DNA from: Welwitschia mirabilis
Taxonomy: Eukaryota; Gnetophyta; Gnetopsida; Welwitschiales
DNA: 64,000 nucleotides
Assembly (NCBI GenBank): GCA_051453625.1
Contig: JBOZIK010000001.1
Span: 31,596,447-31,660,446, forward strand
Reading direction: 5' to 3'
Under the pieces are notes generated by a model that saw nothing but the letters and a program-made list of their open reading frames with translations, ran no database searches and was not told the DNA's origin. Shown here in pieces: positions 10,931 through 21,241 of this stretch. The position numbers and the translations under genes are program-made. The first letter of the stretch is position 1. Each line of letters begins with the position of its first letter.

Positions 10931-12740
10931 CATGGTTAAAACTTCTATCAACCCTGTAAATACAGATACTAATATCTCCTTTAAAGAACTAATTGCAAAT
11001 AAGAAATGTGAAATACAAAATCCTTTTGATCTACTTCTGGGTGATGATGTCAAGTTAAGAAATTTAAATGCTTATCCTAGTTTGATGGAGAAAATGATGA
11101 AGATCCCCTCCAAAATATAGCCAACGTCAAACAATTAGTGCTTGCTTCTAGAAATGGTAAAAAGTAAATTAATGATCATACTTACATGGTTATTTTTCCC
11201 ATTACTTTAAAAGGAAAAGCAAAATTATGGTTAAGAACTATTGAACATAAAAGCTTAAAGATATGGAACCAAGTTCAAGAAGCATTTATAAAATGATTAT
11301 GAGTAAAACAACAATAAGAAAAAGAAAGAAAGAAATAATAAATTTCCAATAACAACCTAATGAAGATTATGGCTCCATTTAAAAACAATTTTTCATTGCA
11401 AGACATTCTAATCCTATAGATGTATTTACTCAAGAAGGATTAGTAGATTATTTCTATAGTAAAGTTAATAGTCAAATCAAACAACTTGTAAATTTCTCAT
11501 ATGGGGAAAATTTAATGAATCTCACATTAGAAAATGCATGAAGATTATTAAAAGAACTAGTAGAAGTAAGCCAAACATGGCCTAAACCAACACCTAAAGA
11601 AAATTGTACTATAGGCCAAATCATAACAGATTTTAAAGAAGTAAAGTAAGAAAAGAAGGAAGTAAAAACAAAAAAAAACCAATAAATGTAATTAATGATT
11701 TTATAATAACTTAGAAAAATACACTCAAATGATTTTATATGCAAAAGTAATAATTGAAAACAATGTCGTTCTAACTTATGATTTGTGTAAAGATAACTAT
11801 CATGTGACTAAAGAATGTCCTTTATTGCTAACTTCCAAAGAGAAAATTTATGAAGAAGTATGTTCTTTTAATTAAAAGTCTTTAAAATTTAGAAATCAAA
11901 ATTAAAATCAAAATCAATTTAAACATAGGATAAATGGACAACCTAACTTTTAATATTTTGAAAACAAATTCAAGAACTTTTAACCAAATTATCCAAATTT
12001 CCAACCATTTAAGAAAAGATTTTAGAATGCAAACTTTCAAACAAATAATTCAAACTTCCAATTAAGTAGCTTAAATTATCAAGAAATCATATCAAAGTCA
12101 CAAAAATAAAGTGATCCACTTAGAAATTCCCTTGATGAATTAATAAAATCTTAAGTAAAAAAAAATTCAAAAATTAAAAATATAGTGAATGTTCTTCAAT
12201 AAACTATGTTTGCAAATCAAATATCATAAGGATTAATTGTAATACAACCTTTCCCAAATCCTAAAGAAGTAAGAAACGATTGTAAGGTTATGACAAAAAG
12301 TGGAAATAAAACAATACCTCCTACTCATAAGACTTTAACTTTTCAAAATAATAAGAAAAATGAAGAAAAACAAGAGGATGTTGAAATATTAGAAAATCAT
12401 ACTTTCCTTTATCCTTTAAGTAATAAGCTTAAAAAGAAAAATTATTCACAAGATAAAGGTAAGAAATCTATTATTCCTTGACTTAATATATTAAATATCA
12501 ATTCTACCTTTGATGATTATTTTAAAGTTTTAATGTAAGATGTGAGAATAAATTTACCATTTTGGAAACTCTTATAAGAAAGTCCTAAATATTTTAAGTT
12601 ATGAAAAGATCTAATTAGGAGGAAATAAAAACAAACCATACCTAGTAAAGTCTTCCTAGCCCAATGTATAACTAACCTAGTTTTGTAAAAATGTTCAAAA
12701 TTTAAGGATTTGAGCATAATAATAGTTAGTGTCATATTGG
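10931..12740 (+). pseudogene. Decayed gag of element 2
   Basis: The start MVKTSINPVNTDTNISFKEL at 10931 aligns with the gag starts of elements 1, 3 and 4, ending in the shared ELIANKK word near 10990-11010. It continues as NPFDLLLGDDVKLRNLNAYP before the first stop at 11118. Mid-gag fragments (KSLKIWNQVQEAFIK near 11250, then EDVEILEN near 12375) match the other copies. The final part near 12560-12680 holds the conserved FLAQ/VFLAQ word that precedes the protease. Its role would be particle assembly. Many stops correspond to Gln or Trp codons in a sister copy. Confidence 0.7.
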
Positions 12741-12756
12741 AAGGAGATAAAAAATA

Positions 12757-13130
12757 AATAAATCCATAATTGATATAAGAGAGAGTGTCAGAATTATGCC
12801 TTTATACATTTGTTAATGAATTAGTTTGAAAAGTAGAATTGAGCCTACATATATTATCTTAGATTTGGCAGATACATCAGTGAAGAAACTTTTGGGAGTA
12901 ATAAAAGATTTAATGATTTAAATTAAGAAAGAATTCTATTCAATAGATTTGGTTTTAATTGAAGTTGAGCATCATGGAGGTTATTTTCCACTTATAGGTA
13001 GAGAATTTAATGCAACAATCCATCATATTCTTAATATAAGAACTAGAATAATGATGTGTTACTTTGGAAATAAAAAAATTACCATTACAATTTTTGATGC
13101 TGCTAAAAAGATAAGGTAATGAGTGAAATG
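12757..13130 (+). pseudogene. Decayed retropepsin of element 2
   Basis: The catalytic stretch reads IIDIRESVRIMPLYIC: the Asp is kept but the essential Gly of the D-x-G motif is Arg, a change explained by one G-to-A transition. Downstream words LDLADTSVKKLLGVIKDL and VLIEVEHHGGY, then GNKKITITIFDAAKK, follow the retropepsin order seen in elements 1, 3 and 4. One stop interrupts the middle at about 12918. Protease from this copy could not have been active. Confidence 0.75.
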
Positions 13131-13580
13131 TAAAGGAAGAAATTATGCCAACATTATTTTTATAGCATCATCCACTTGAAGAGAGATAATTAATGATTTA
13201 GAAGCCTACCTTTTATGATGATCCATTTGAAGTAGAAAACTTAAAAGCCTTTGATGATGATGAACTCAACTATGAGCATTTAGGAATTGACTGCTTTAAT
13301 TAGAAGAGTTAATAAACTAAAATTGTAATCAGTGTAGAAGTTCAACATCTAAAAACAACTAAGATTTCATATTGTAAGGGAGGTAATCCATCCATATCAT
13401 CTGGATGATAGTCTAAGATGACAATAAATTTCGATTAAAAATTAATAGAAACTAAAAATCTAAATTTAAATATAAAACTTTTCCTAGTGGACTGAATATA
13501 TATTTTTATGTAATGATTTAAATAAATGTTTAATAATAAATAATAATATTTCCCCTTAATAAGAATAGATTTTAATCTCA
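13131..13580 (+). other. Protease-RT spacer of element 2
   Basis: About 450 bases with no recognisable domain link the protease and RT. An acidic stretch (DDELNYEHLGIDCFN) is readable near 13255-13300. A well preserved dyad motif lies at about 13388-13425, with the core TCATCTGGATGATAG. Confidence 0.5.
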
Positions 13581-14570
13581 CTTTTGACATCTAAGGTTAA
13601 TGCATTTACTTAGACCCATAAAGATTTAGTAGTCATTTTTACTTTCATTGTTCAATATAAAATCTACCTTGATAATAATGCAAAATCTATTAGGCAATCC
13701 TAGCATAAAATAAATCCATCCCTTAAACAAGTTGAAAAAATGAAATCATTAAATTAATTAATGCTAGATTTATTTATGCCATATCTGAGAGTAAGTGGAT
13801 TAACTCTTTGATGGTACTACCTAAGAAAAAAGGAAAGTGGAGAATGCATATTAATTTTAAAAATCTAGATGAAGCAATAAATAAAGACCATTGCCCTTTA
13901 TCTTTTCTTGACCAAATTCTTAATAGAATCTAAGGAATTGCCTTTAGTTGATTTTTTGATGGGTATAGTAATTATAATCATTTTTGTATAGCCAGTTAGA
14001 ATCACATAGAAACAACTTTTACTTCATCTTTTAGAAAATTTTCCTTTAGATACATGCCTTTTTGCACTTTTCAATACTCTTAGTACTTTTGAATGTGCAA
14101 TGATGAGTATTTTTTATGATATCTTAAAGGATTCAATTGAAATTTTTTATGGATGAATTCTTAATCTATGGTAAAAAATTTGAACAAAGATTAGAAATAT
14201 TAGAGAAAGTTCTTAATACATACAATAAGAGTAGCTTACATTTGAGATAGGAGAAGAGCTTTTTCTAGTTGATAATGGAATTTTCTAAGGTCATTACATT
14301 TCTAGTAAAGGAATTAGGATGAACCCTAAAAAAGTAAGTATCATTAAAAACCTAACTCCTCTAACAAATGTAAAACAAGTTCAGTCTTTCCTTGGTTATT
14401 ATAATTTTTATCATTGTTTTATTTAAGATTATGCTAAAATTTCTAAACCCCATCACTTATTACTTTAGAAGAAGATAAATTTGAATAAAATAAATCTTTT
14501 AAGCTTACTTTTGAAATACTTAAGATAAAATCTCTTCTGCACCTATTATAACAAGACCCTATTGAAATAA
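13581..14570 (+). pseudogene. Decayed reverse transcriptase of element 2
   Basis: This would copy element RNA into DNA. From about 13741 the frame reads EIIKLINARFIYAISESKW, then VLPKKKGKWRMHINFKNLDE and HCPLSFLDQILNRI, all standard Ty3/gypsy RT words. Next come FFDGYSNYNHF (RT motif FLDGYSGYNQ) and FRYMPF. The catalytic YxDD box is eroded to MDEFLIYG near 14153-14172, with Glu in place of the second Asp. The RT thumb/connection is visible as GHYISSKGIRMNPKKVSII and VKQVQSFLGYYNFY (about 14290-14410). Frames change at least twice. The best relatives by motif are Athila-type elements. Confidence 0.85.
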
Positions 14571-14900
14571 AGATTTTGAATTAATATGTGATGCTAGTAA
14601 TATTGTTGTGGGTGGGATTCTTGGATAAATGTATGAAATTGATTTAAAAGTTATATCTTATTATAGGAAAATGTTGTTTAAATCTCAATCAAATTATACT
14701 ACTACTGAGAAATATATGTTAACCATAATCTTTTTCCTTGATACTCTTAAATACTATCTTATAGGATTTTATATGAATGCTTATACCAATCATGTAGCTA
14801 TTATATACCTTATGACAAAGAAATATTCTAGTACTAAACTTATTAGATGAATCCTCCTCATACAAGAATTTAATTTACTATCATTAATAAAGCAAGAAAA
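14571..14900 (+). pseudogene. Decayed RNase H of element 2
   Basis: The domain starts CDASNIVVGGILG near 14588, with a stop where Gln is expected. It then runs open for 73 codons from 14629 with VISYYRKML, SNYTTTEKYMLTIIFFLDTL and YTNHVAIIYLMTKK, matching the Ty3/gypsy RNase H pattern NYTTTEKE.LA. and YTDHAAL.YL..K. The YTDH Asp has become Asn (YTNH). It is the longest clean stretch of pol in this element. Confidence 0.85.
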
Positions 14901-14984
14901 CATAATAGTATAGATGATAATTTTTCACATTTTTATTCTTCTCTTGATGATCTTATACTTGATGATTCTTTTCTAGATGAATAA

Positions 14985-15880
14985 TATTTTAAAATAGCTT
15001 CTACTCATCCTCCTCATTAGTATGCTGACATAGTTAATTATCTTGTTATCATAAAAATACCACAGCATTAGAGTCATAGTTAAATAAAATCATTTCTTCA
15101 TAGGATAGGTGATTATGAATGGATAGATCCACATCATTATTTTAGATTCAAAAATCAAATCATGAGAAAATGTGTGCCTGAATGGAAAAAATTAGACATC
15201 CTTCATCTTTGTCATGGTGATGTTTTTGGAGGTTATTTTAGTGGATATAAAATAGAAATGAAAATTTATCACTTTTGTTTTTATTAGCCTAGTATTTTTT
15301 AGGACTCTTTTAATTTTGGTAGAAGGTGTGATGCTTATTAACATTATGGTAGCCTTATTTAATCTCATGATATGTCATTTAAACATAATCTTGAATGTAA
15401 ACATTTTAATTATTAGGAACTAATTTTATAGACCCTATTAAACCATATTCTAATAATATGGACTACATTTTAATAGTTTTAGGTTATGTTACTAAATAGA
15501 TTAAAGCTATTCTTACTTTTCTAAATGATGCCAAAAAAGTTTTTAGAACTCATATTTTTTAACATTTTATTTTTCTAGAATTATCATTAGTGATTAAGAA
15601 ACTCATTTTATAAATCATCATTTTAGAAAACTTATTTTAAGCATAGAGTAGCTTGTGATTATTATTCACAAACCAATGGTAAAGATAAAAATAAAGATAG
15701 AGAAATAAATAAAATGCTTCAAGATTAATAATGTTCTTTGGGCTTACCACACTACTTGGGCATAATTCTTTTAATTTTTTACTTTATAAACTTGTGTACA
15801 GAAGAGTTTGAGTTTTACTAGTTGATGTGTGTTCTAATTCTTATCATTCTTTCCATCAAATTAGTCTTGTAGAACTTAAA
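14985..15880 (+). pseudogene. Decayed integrase (N-terminal zinc region and core) of element 2
   Basis: Integrase inserts the cDNA into the genome. The N-terminal part reads MRKCVPEWKKLDILHLCHGD then GGYFSGYKIEMKIYHF, stop, PSIF, which matches Athila integrases (HCH-x-x-x-x-GGHF). The stop before PSIF is TAG where Trp is expected. The core appears in pieces: a DYILIVLGYVTK-like stretch near 15460-15500, stop in place of Trp, KAILTFLNDAKKVFRT, then YYSQTNGKDKNKDREINKML near 15660-15720, the counterpart of the catalytic-Glu region. It ends at SLVELK (15880), where the sequence jumps into 3' noncoding DNA. Confidence 0.8.
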
Positions 15881-16208
15881 GGTCTTGGATTGTCTAAAAG
15901 TGTTATTTTCTATCTTTTATCTCACTTATTCACCTTCATCATTTTGAATATGTGATCATGTGAGAATTTTCAAAAAAAAAAAAAGAAAAAAAGGAAAAAA
16001 GGAAGGAAAGAAAGAAAGAAAGAAAAGAAAATAATAAATGATCATGATATATTATATTTTGTACTTCAAGAAAAATAAATGATCACCATGATGTTCTACC
16101 ATACTAGGGCAAATTTTTATGAGAGGAATCTTTGGTAGTATTAGTAGCTATGGAAACTCCACTTGGGTGTTTCGTGATCATGATTTATGTGTCTTTACTC
16201 CTCTGATT
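15881..16208 (+). other. Misplaced 3' noncoding segment with purine run
   Basis: This piece resembles 16990-17230 and 5480-5800, not integrase. It carries a purine microsatellite (15970-16035). It sits between two halves of integrase, and the word AGTCTTGTAGAACTTAA occurs both before it (15864-15880) and after the following gap (16321-16337). A contig join is the simplest explanation. Confidence 0.6.
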
Positions 16209-16320
16209 NNNNNNNNNNNNNNNNNNNNNNNNNNNNNNNNNNNNNNNNNNNNNNNNNNNNNNNNNNNNNNNNNNNNNNNNNNNNNNNNNNNNNNNNNNNN
16301 NNNNNNNNNNNNNNNNNNNN

Positions 16321-16660
16321 AGTCTTGTAGAACTTAATAAAAATCTTAAAACTAGATTAGCCCAACTTAATAACTTAGATAAAATATGTACACATGTTAT
16401 ACATTATTAACTCATTTACAAAGTCTAAGCTAAGTTCAAATATGGTAAAAAATTCCTTCTTAAAAAGTTTGAACCTAGTTAATTTGTTCTTTTATATAAT
16501 GCTAAAGTGTATCTTTTACACAACAAGTTGACTTCTAAATGGTTAGGTCCTTATCTTAAAGAAAAAAATAAATTCTAATAGCTCTATTAATATTTTTGAC
16601 TTAAATACTAAGGATATTTAGAAAGTTAATGGACAAAGGTTGAAAATATATTTAAAAAAC
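16321..16660 (+). pseudogene. Integrase C-terminal domain of element 2
   Basis: After a 112-N gap the frame reads SLVELNKNLKTRLAQLNNLD, then LTSKWLGPYLKE and, after a frameshift, a KVNGQRLKIYL ending near 16620-16655. These match the end of Athila-type pol, where R/KWxGP and KVNGQRLK(P/I)Y mark the DNA-binding domain and the polyprotein C-terminus. Stops replace several residues. Confidence 0.8.
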
Positions 16661-18399
16661 ATTTCAATGCAACCTTGATCATGATAGAAGAAATTATCTT
16701 AGAGGTCCTCCTCAATGAGAAAGACTTCCTCCCTATCATTATCTAAATTCTCTCTTAGCCTATTCTTTTAGTAAATGTTATGATATCACTTAATCATCTT
16801 TAACTTGACTTATGTATTTTCTTTACGAATTTTTTATAATTAGTATTTTTACTTGGGAATTTTACAGCAATAAGAGTGGATTTATGCAATCTTAAAACAT
16901 TCACATATCTATAAACTTAACTTTAAAGCAATATGTCTTAGTTTTTGTATTTTTCTCAATAGTGTAAAATCTTTAGCTATTTAGGTGTGTTCTTTTCTAT
17001 CTTTCATTTCTTCACCTTTGTCTTTTTAGTGTGTGATCATGTGAAAATTATTTGTATAAGGAAAAAAGAGAGAAAGATAAAATAATAATCATGATCTATT
17101 GTATTTATGCTAAAATACATGGTCACCATGATGTCCTATCACACTGAGGTAAATTTTTCTAAAAGGAATCTTTGGCAATATTAGTAGCTATGGGAACTCC
17201 ACTAAAGGGTCAGTTGGCCATGTTTCATAAGTCCTTAGTTCTTTGATTATGGTTACATACCCCTCATTATGGCAAGTACTAATAAAATTTTGAGGCTATG
17301 GGATTAGTGGTGTTCTTGGTATTATCAGAGGCATTTCTTGTTTTCTAGACTCTTAGTATTCCCACATGTTCATTTTACTTTTAGTTATTAGAGTGTATTT
17401 TAAGGTATGAGCAAAGTAGTTAATTTCTAAGTAGTTTTTGGTCTTATCATTCATTCTTTTGAGCACTTAATCTTTAGTATTATAATATTCACTACCTTTT
17501 TAAAGGGAATTTTATAGAGTCAATATGTTTTGTCATGCATCTTTACTCAAGTGGTTTTATAATGTATTTTGATATGGTTTACTAGGTTAGAATTTATATT
17601 AGGTATGCTATGTTATTCATGTTCCTAGTTATTTGTTTTCATTCTTTTTTCCTTTGGTTATTTGATTTGTTATTTCAAAGTTATTTTCATACCTTTTCAT
17701 CATTGTTTTAAGAACTTATTATTTAGTAGTTTTCTTATGTTATTTTTATTTTTCACTTATATTGTTTTATCAAATAAAGTTAACTTCATCTTAGCATATT
17801 CTACTTTTATTAGATAATGTTCTTTATGATTTTTATGATGTTCCTTTAATTATTTTGTAGTTCTACATATTTTTATGATTATTTTTTCGTTCAAGAACAT
17901 TTGTTCAATTTTTTTTATCATGCTTCATCCTACTTCATCAATTCTCATCACTCCATCTTTTGATTATTTTAAGTATTCCTCATTCCCGATGCTTATTTAT
18001 CATGATTCTTCATCATTCCCTATTTGTCAAGTTTTCTGATAAAATCTAATACCTTTATGCTAATATATGAGACTAACTTATTTCATTAACATTTTTATTT
18101 TTCTAAAATTTTTTAAATTTCCATCATCCCTTATGTCATCCAAATGACAAGGCAGATGATATATTATATTTTTCTAAGAGTCATCTTAGGGGTATTGTCT
18201 TGATGATGTAGCTGGATCAGAGTATGATAAAACCATCAATGCATTTATTTTCCTTTATTTTTCTTCATTTATGAGTCATTTTCATCTGTTCCTTTGAGGA
18301 CAACTATCACACTAGTACCTATCAATGTCTTGGAACTTTTCCCATGAGTTGAATACACCACATTGTGAGATCTAAGCAAATTTATTAAAATGAGATATG
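16661..18399 (+). other. 3' noncoding region of element 2
   Basis: No gene is visible. The first part (to about 17880) is homologous to the 3' regions of elements 1 and 3, including the short purine run at 17060-17085 and a conserved GGAACTCCACT word near 17190. The rest is T-rich and unique within the window, with a dyad motif near 18123-18160 (core TCATCCAAATGACAAG). Confidence 0.6.
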
Positions 18400-18783
18400 T
18401 TTTTCGCTCCCTTATTATTTTTTATTTTTCTCCTATTTTTGAGCCTTTTAGCATGTATTTTTTATGTATGTTGATTAATTTTTTGTGTTCTTTGATTTAG
18501 CACTTATAAATTTAATTTCACCATGTATTTTATAAGATATTTGAATTTGTGCATTTTATGAGGTAGAATTATGTTTTTAACTTTAAACCTTATTTTCTTG
18601 AAAATCATAAATTGAAACATAGTGGTTATTATAGGTAAATTGATTAGTACAATGAGCCTTACATTTTTACTAAATTAGATTTTTTATTTGAGCACTTTTA
18701 TTTTTAACCTTATGTGGACTCACCTGTTTTACTTTTTTTAATTTTCCTTACACTTCACACCTTTCTTTGTACACTTAGGCAAC
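18400..18783 (+). other. Region upstream of ORF-X
   Basis: This segment matches the reverse complement of about 10430-10055, with shared words such as TTATGTGGA(C/T)CTCAC. It is probably the untranslated leader of a subgenomic or spliced ORF-X message, but no splice site can be proved from sequence alone. Confidence 0.45.
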
Positions 18784-19134
18784 ATGGGACGTATTGATTC
18801 TTTTGAAGAGGCTAGGACATATTTTCTTAATTTTTACACATTAAAAACTAATTTATGGGATCATTTAAAGATTCTATAAGATACATTTTAGTGATTTTCA
18901 CTTAATCGCATGTAATGAGTTTTGCATTTATGATCGATTAGGCGACACATAAAATGGAATAGATAAGATGAAGTAGAGATCAAGTAGTAGAGTAGGAAGT
19001 GAGCCTTCTAACACCATCTGAGATTGAGTGGGTAGAGTCAGTTCACCCAAACCCAGTCTATTTAGATAGCCTCTGTTTGAGTAGAGAAGTATTTTAATGA
19101 TTTCATAAGTTAGCTAAAGCCAGAGATGGATCAG
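18784..19134 (+). pseudogene. ORF-X, 5' part (element 2)
   Basis: The ATG at 18784 begins MGRIDSFEEARTYFLNFYTL and runs 32 codons to a stop at 18880. The reversed copy starts at the equivalent place with a similar but more broken reading. Further pieces in other frames run to 19134, where the TG of element 3's 5' LTR begins. The continuation is at 27783. I do not recognise a domain. By position (after integrase, before the polypurine tract and 3' LTR) it corresponds to the third ORF of Athila-like elements, often called env-like. No signal peptide or membrane segment is evident in this part. Confidence 0.5.
19130..19134. repeat. Target-site duplication, left (element 3)
   Basis: ATCAG directly precedes the LTR start at 19135. 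ATCAA follows the LTR end at 27777. Four of five bases agree and the difference is a G/A transition. Five bases is the usual duplication length for Ty3/gypsy integration. Confidence 0.7.
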
Positions 19135-20220
19135 TGTTGCAGTGATAATTTGTGATTATTTGATGAGGTTTTATGACTTATTTTGCAAGACATTTGTACA
19201 AGTTTAAGTGTAATTTTGAGGATTTTGGAGATATAATAGGAAATCTTGGAAATATGCATTTTTCACCTAGATTTGATGTATTAAAGGCACATCCTAATGC
19301 ACCAAGATTTGGAGAAGAATTATTGACAAGAATGATAAATTTTTATTTTGATCAAAGAAGACCTTCATCCCCTTGGTCGTTTCCATGATAAGTAAAATGA
19401 TAACATCATTGGTTACTAATGAGGATTGATAAATCACTATTGAGTCATCATGTTGAGTCACCGTTTGTAATAATCTATTATCTTCCTTATCATCTTAATG
19501 ATAGTTTGGATGACATTGACATGTAACTAACTTTAATAACAATCCTTGACTATATCATCTATTTCATTTATATACAAGAGCATGCCTAGCCACACCTTCT
19601 GTTTGTATTTTTTTGCTGTGAGTTGTTATAAATAAGTTTATCTTTGACTCTCCTTTTCATCTTTTTTGCACTAAAAAATCTCGTGATAGGAGTTTAAAAG
19701 GTAAGAGATCTATCTCGAGTGCTATATAAAAACATTCCTTTGGTGGAGGGCTATGCATCCTTAATTAAAGCTTGGCTGTATTCTAACCTAGATGCTTTTT
19801 ACTTCTTAATATAAAAACCTTATTTGTTTTCATATTTACATGCTATATTCTCAAATTATCCTTATAGTGTATGATTGCCTATGATCTAGTAACAATTTCG
19901 TGGGTGATATATATTATCAAGGATAACCTTTATTAAGGATGAAAACAAGTAGTATTAGTTCAATTTTTGCATTGCATGTTAGATTAGGTTGCATCTTGCA
20001 TTTGCATTATACCTTTTATTTCTAACATTGTCTTTATTTCTAATTTCTATTCGATTTGTAAAGCAATTTGAGTCTTATCTTATAATATTCAATGTAAATA
20101 TGACATTTTGAATCTACTTGTACTCATACTAGTGTATTATATTATGTAAGATATCTATTTATTTTATGAATGATAGAATCCTTTTGAACTTAAGCACTTG
20201 TACAAATACACACTGTAACA
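19135..20220 (+). repeat. 5' LTR of element 3 (1086 bp, intact ends)
   Basis: It starts TGTTGCAGTG and ends CTGTAACA, giving the TG...CA ends expected of an LTR. A TATA box TTATAAATAA lies at 19626-19635, so U3 is about 490 bases. Dyad motifs occur near 19370-19400 and 19485-19517. Its U3 contains an open frame of 71 codons (19173-19388) shared in part with the 3' LTR. It is the best LTR reference in the window, having no N. Confidence 0.85.
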
Positions 20221-20221
20221 A

Positions 20222-20244
20222 ATTGCCATCATTGCTAGGGAAGA
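20222..20244 (+). other. Primer-binding site of element 3
   Basis: ATTGCCATCATTGCTAGGGA begins two bases past the LTR end. It is a decayed TGGCGCC-ATTGCCGGGGA site like that of element 1. Confidence 0.65.
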
Positions 20245-20245
20245 C

Positions 20246-21241
20246 TATTGAGAAGTATGAGGATTTTCATCATTTGATAAGTACACAAGTCTTCTATTAG
20301 GATAGTTATCTATAATGATGTTGTATTTTNNNNNNNNNNNNNNNNNNNNNNNNNNNNNNNNNNNNNNNNNNNNNNNNNNNNNNNNNNNNNNNNNNNNNNN
20401 NNNNNNNNNNNNNNNNNNNNNNNNNNNNNTTAGGAACTATAGGTTTTTGGTATGCCATTATTTAGTTTCAATTTTTAGATTTAGTTTTTTGTAGAAAAAT
20501 AGTGGTCGTCCCTTTAGTCATCCACATGATAATCAGAACAACAGTCTGTGATTTTAGTTTTCAATTTTATTTCTAGATTTTAATTTTTCTGTAATAAAAT
20601 TAGTTTCTATTATCTTCTACATCATCTGGACAACTAGGTGGAGGACAATCTTATTTTTTGAGTTTTNNNNNNNNNNNNNNNNNNNNNNNNNNNNNNNNNN
20701 NNNNNNNNNNNNNNNNNNNNNNNNNNNNNNNNNNNNNNNNNNNNNNNNNNNNNNNNNNNNNNNNNNAATCAGAACAACAGTCTGTGATTTTAGTTTTCAA
20801 TTTTATTTCTAGATTTTAATTTTTCTATAATAAAATTAGTTTCTATTATCTTCTACATCGTCTGGACAACTAGGTGGAGGACAATCTTATTTTTTGAGTT
20901 TTCTGCATTCTGTTTTGGTTTCTATTTTATTTTTGTTTTTTTTAGTTTTTATGTTTGTCATTCTTTTTATCATCTCCATGATAGATAATATGATGATCTT
21001 TTGTTTTTAATCTTATTTTCTGTTATTTTCTATTTACAGAATGCTATAATATGGTTAATATNNNNNNNNNNNNNNNNNNNNNNNNNNNNNNNNNNNNNNN
21101 NNNNNNNNNNNNNNNNNNNNNNNNNNNNNNNNNNNNNNNNNNNNNNNNNNNNNNNNNNNNNNNNNNNNNNNNNNNNNNNNNNATTTTTTTTGAATCATAT
21201 TTTCTTAACAAAAACTCTATAGAAAAAGAGAACCAATTCAC
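20246..21241 (+). other. T-rich leader of element 3
   Basis: This is untranslated leader like that of element 1. Dyad motifs lie near 20508-20546, 20600-20640 and 20958-20998. The 100-N gap at 20667-20766 is flanked by about 136 bp of near-identical sequence (20531-20666 and 20767-20906), a sign of unmerged contig ends. Confidence 0.6.
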
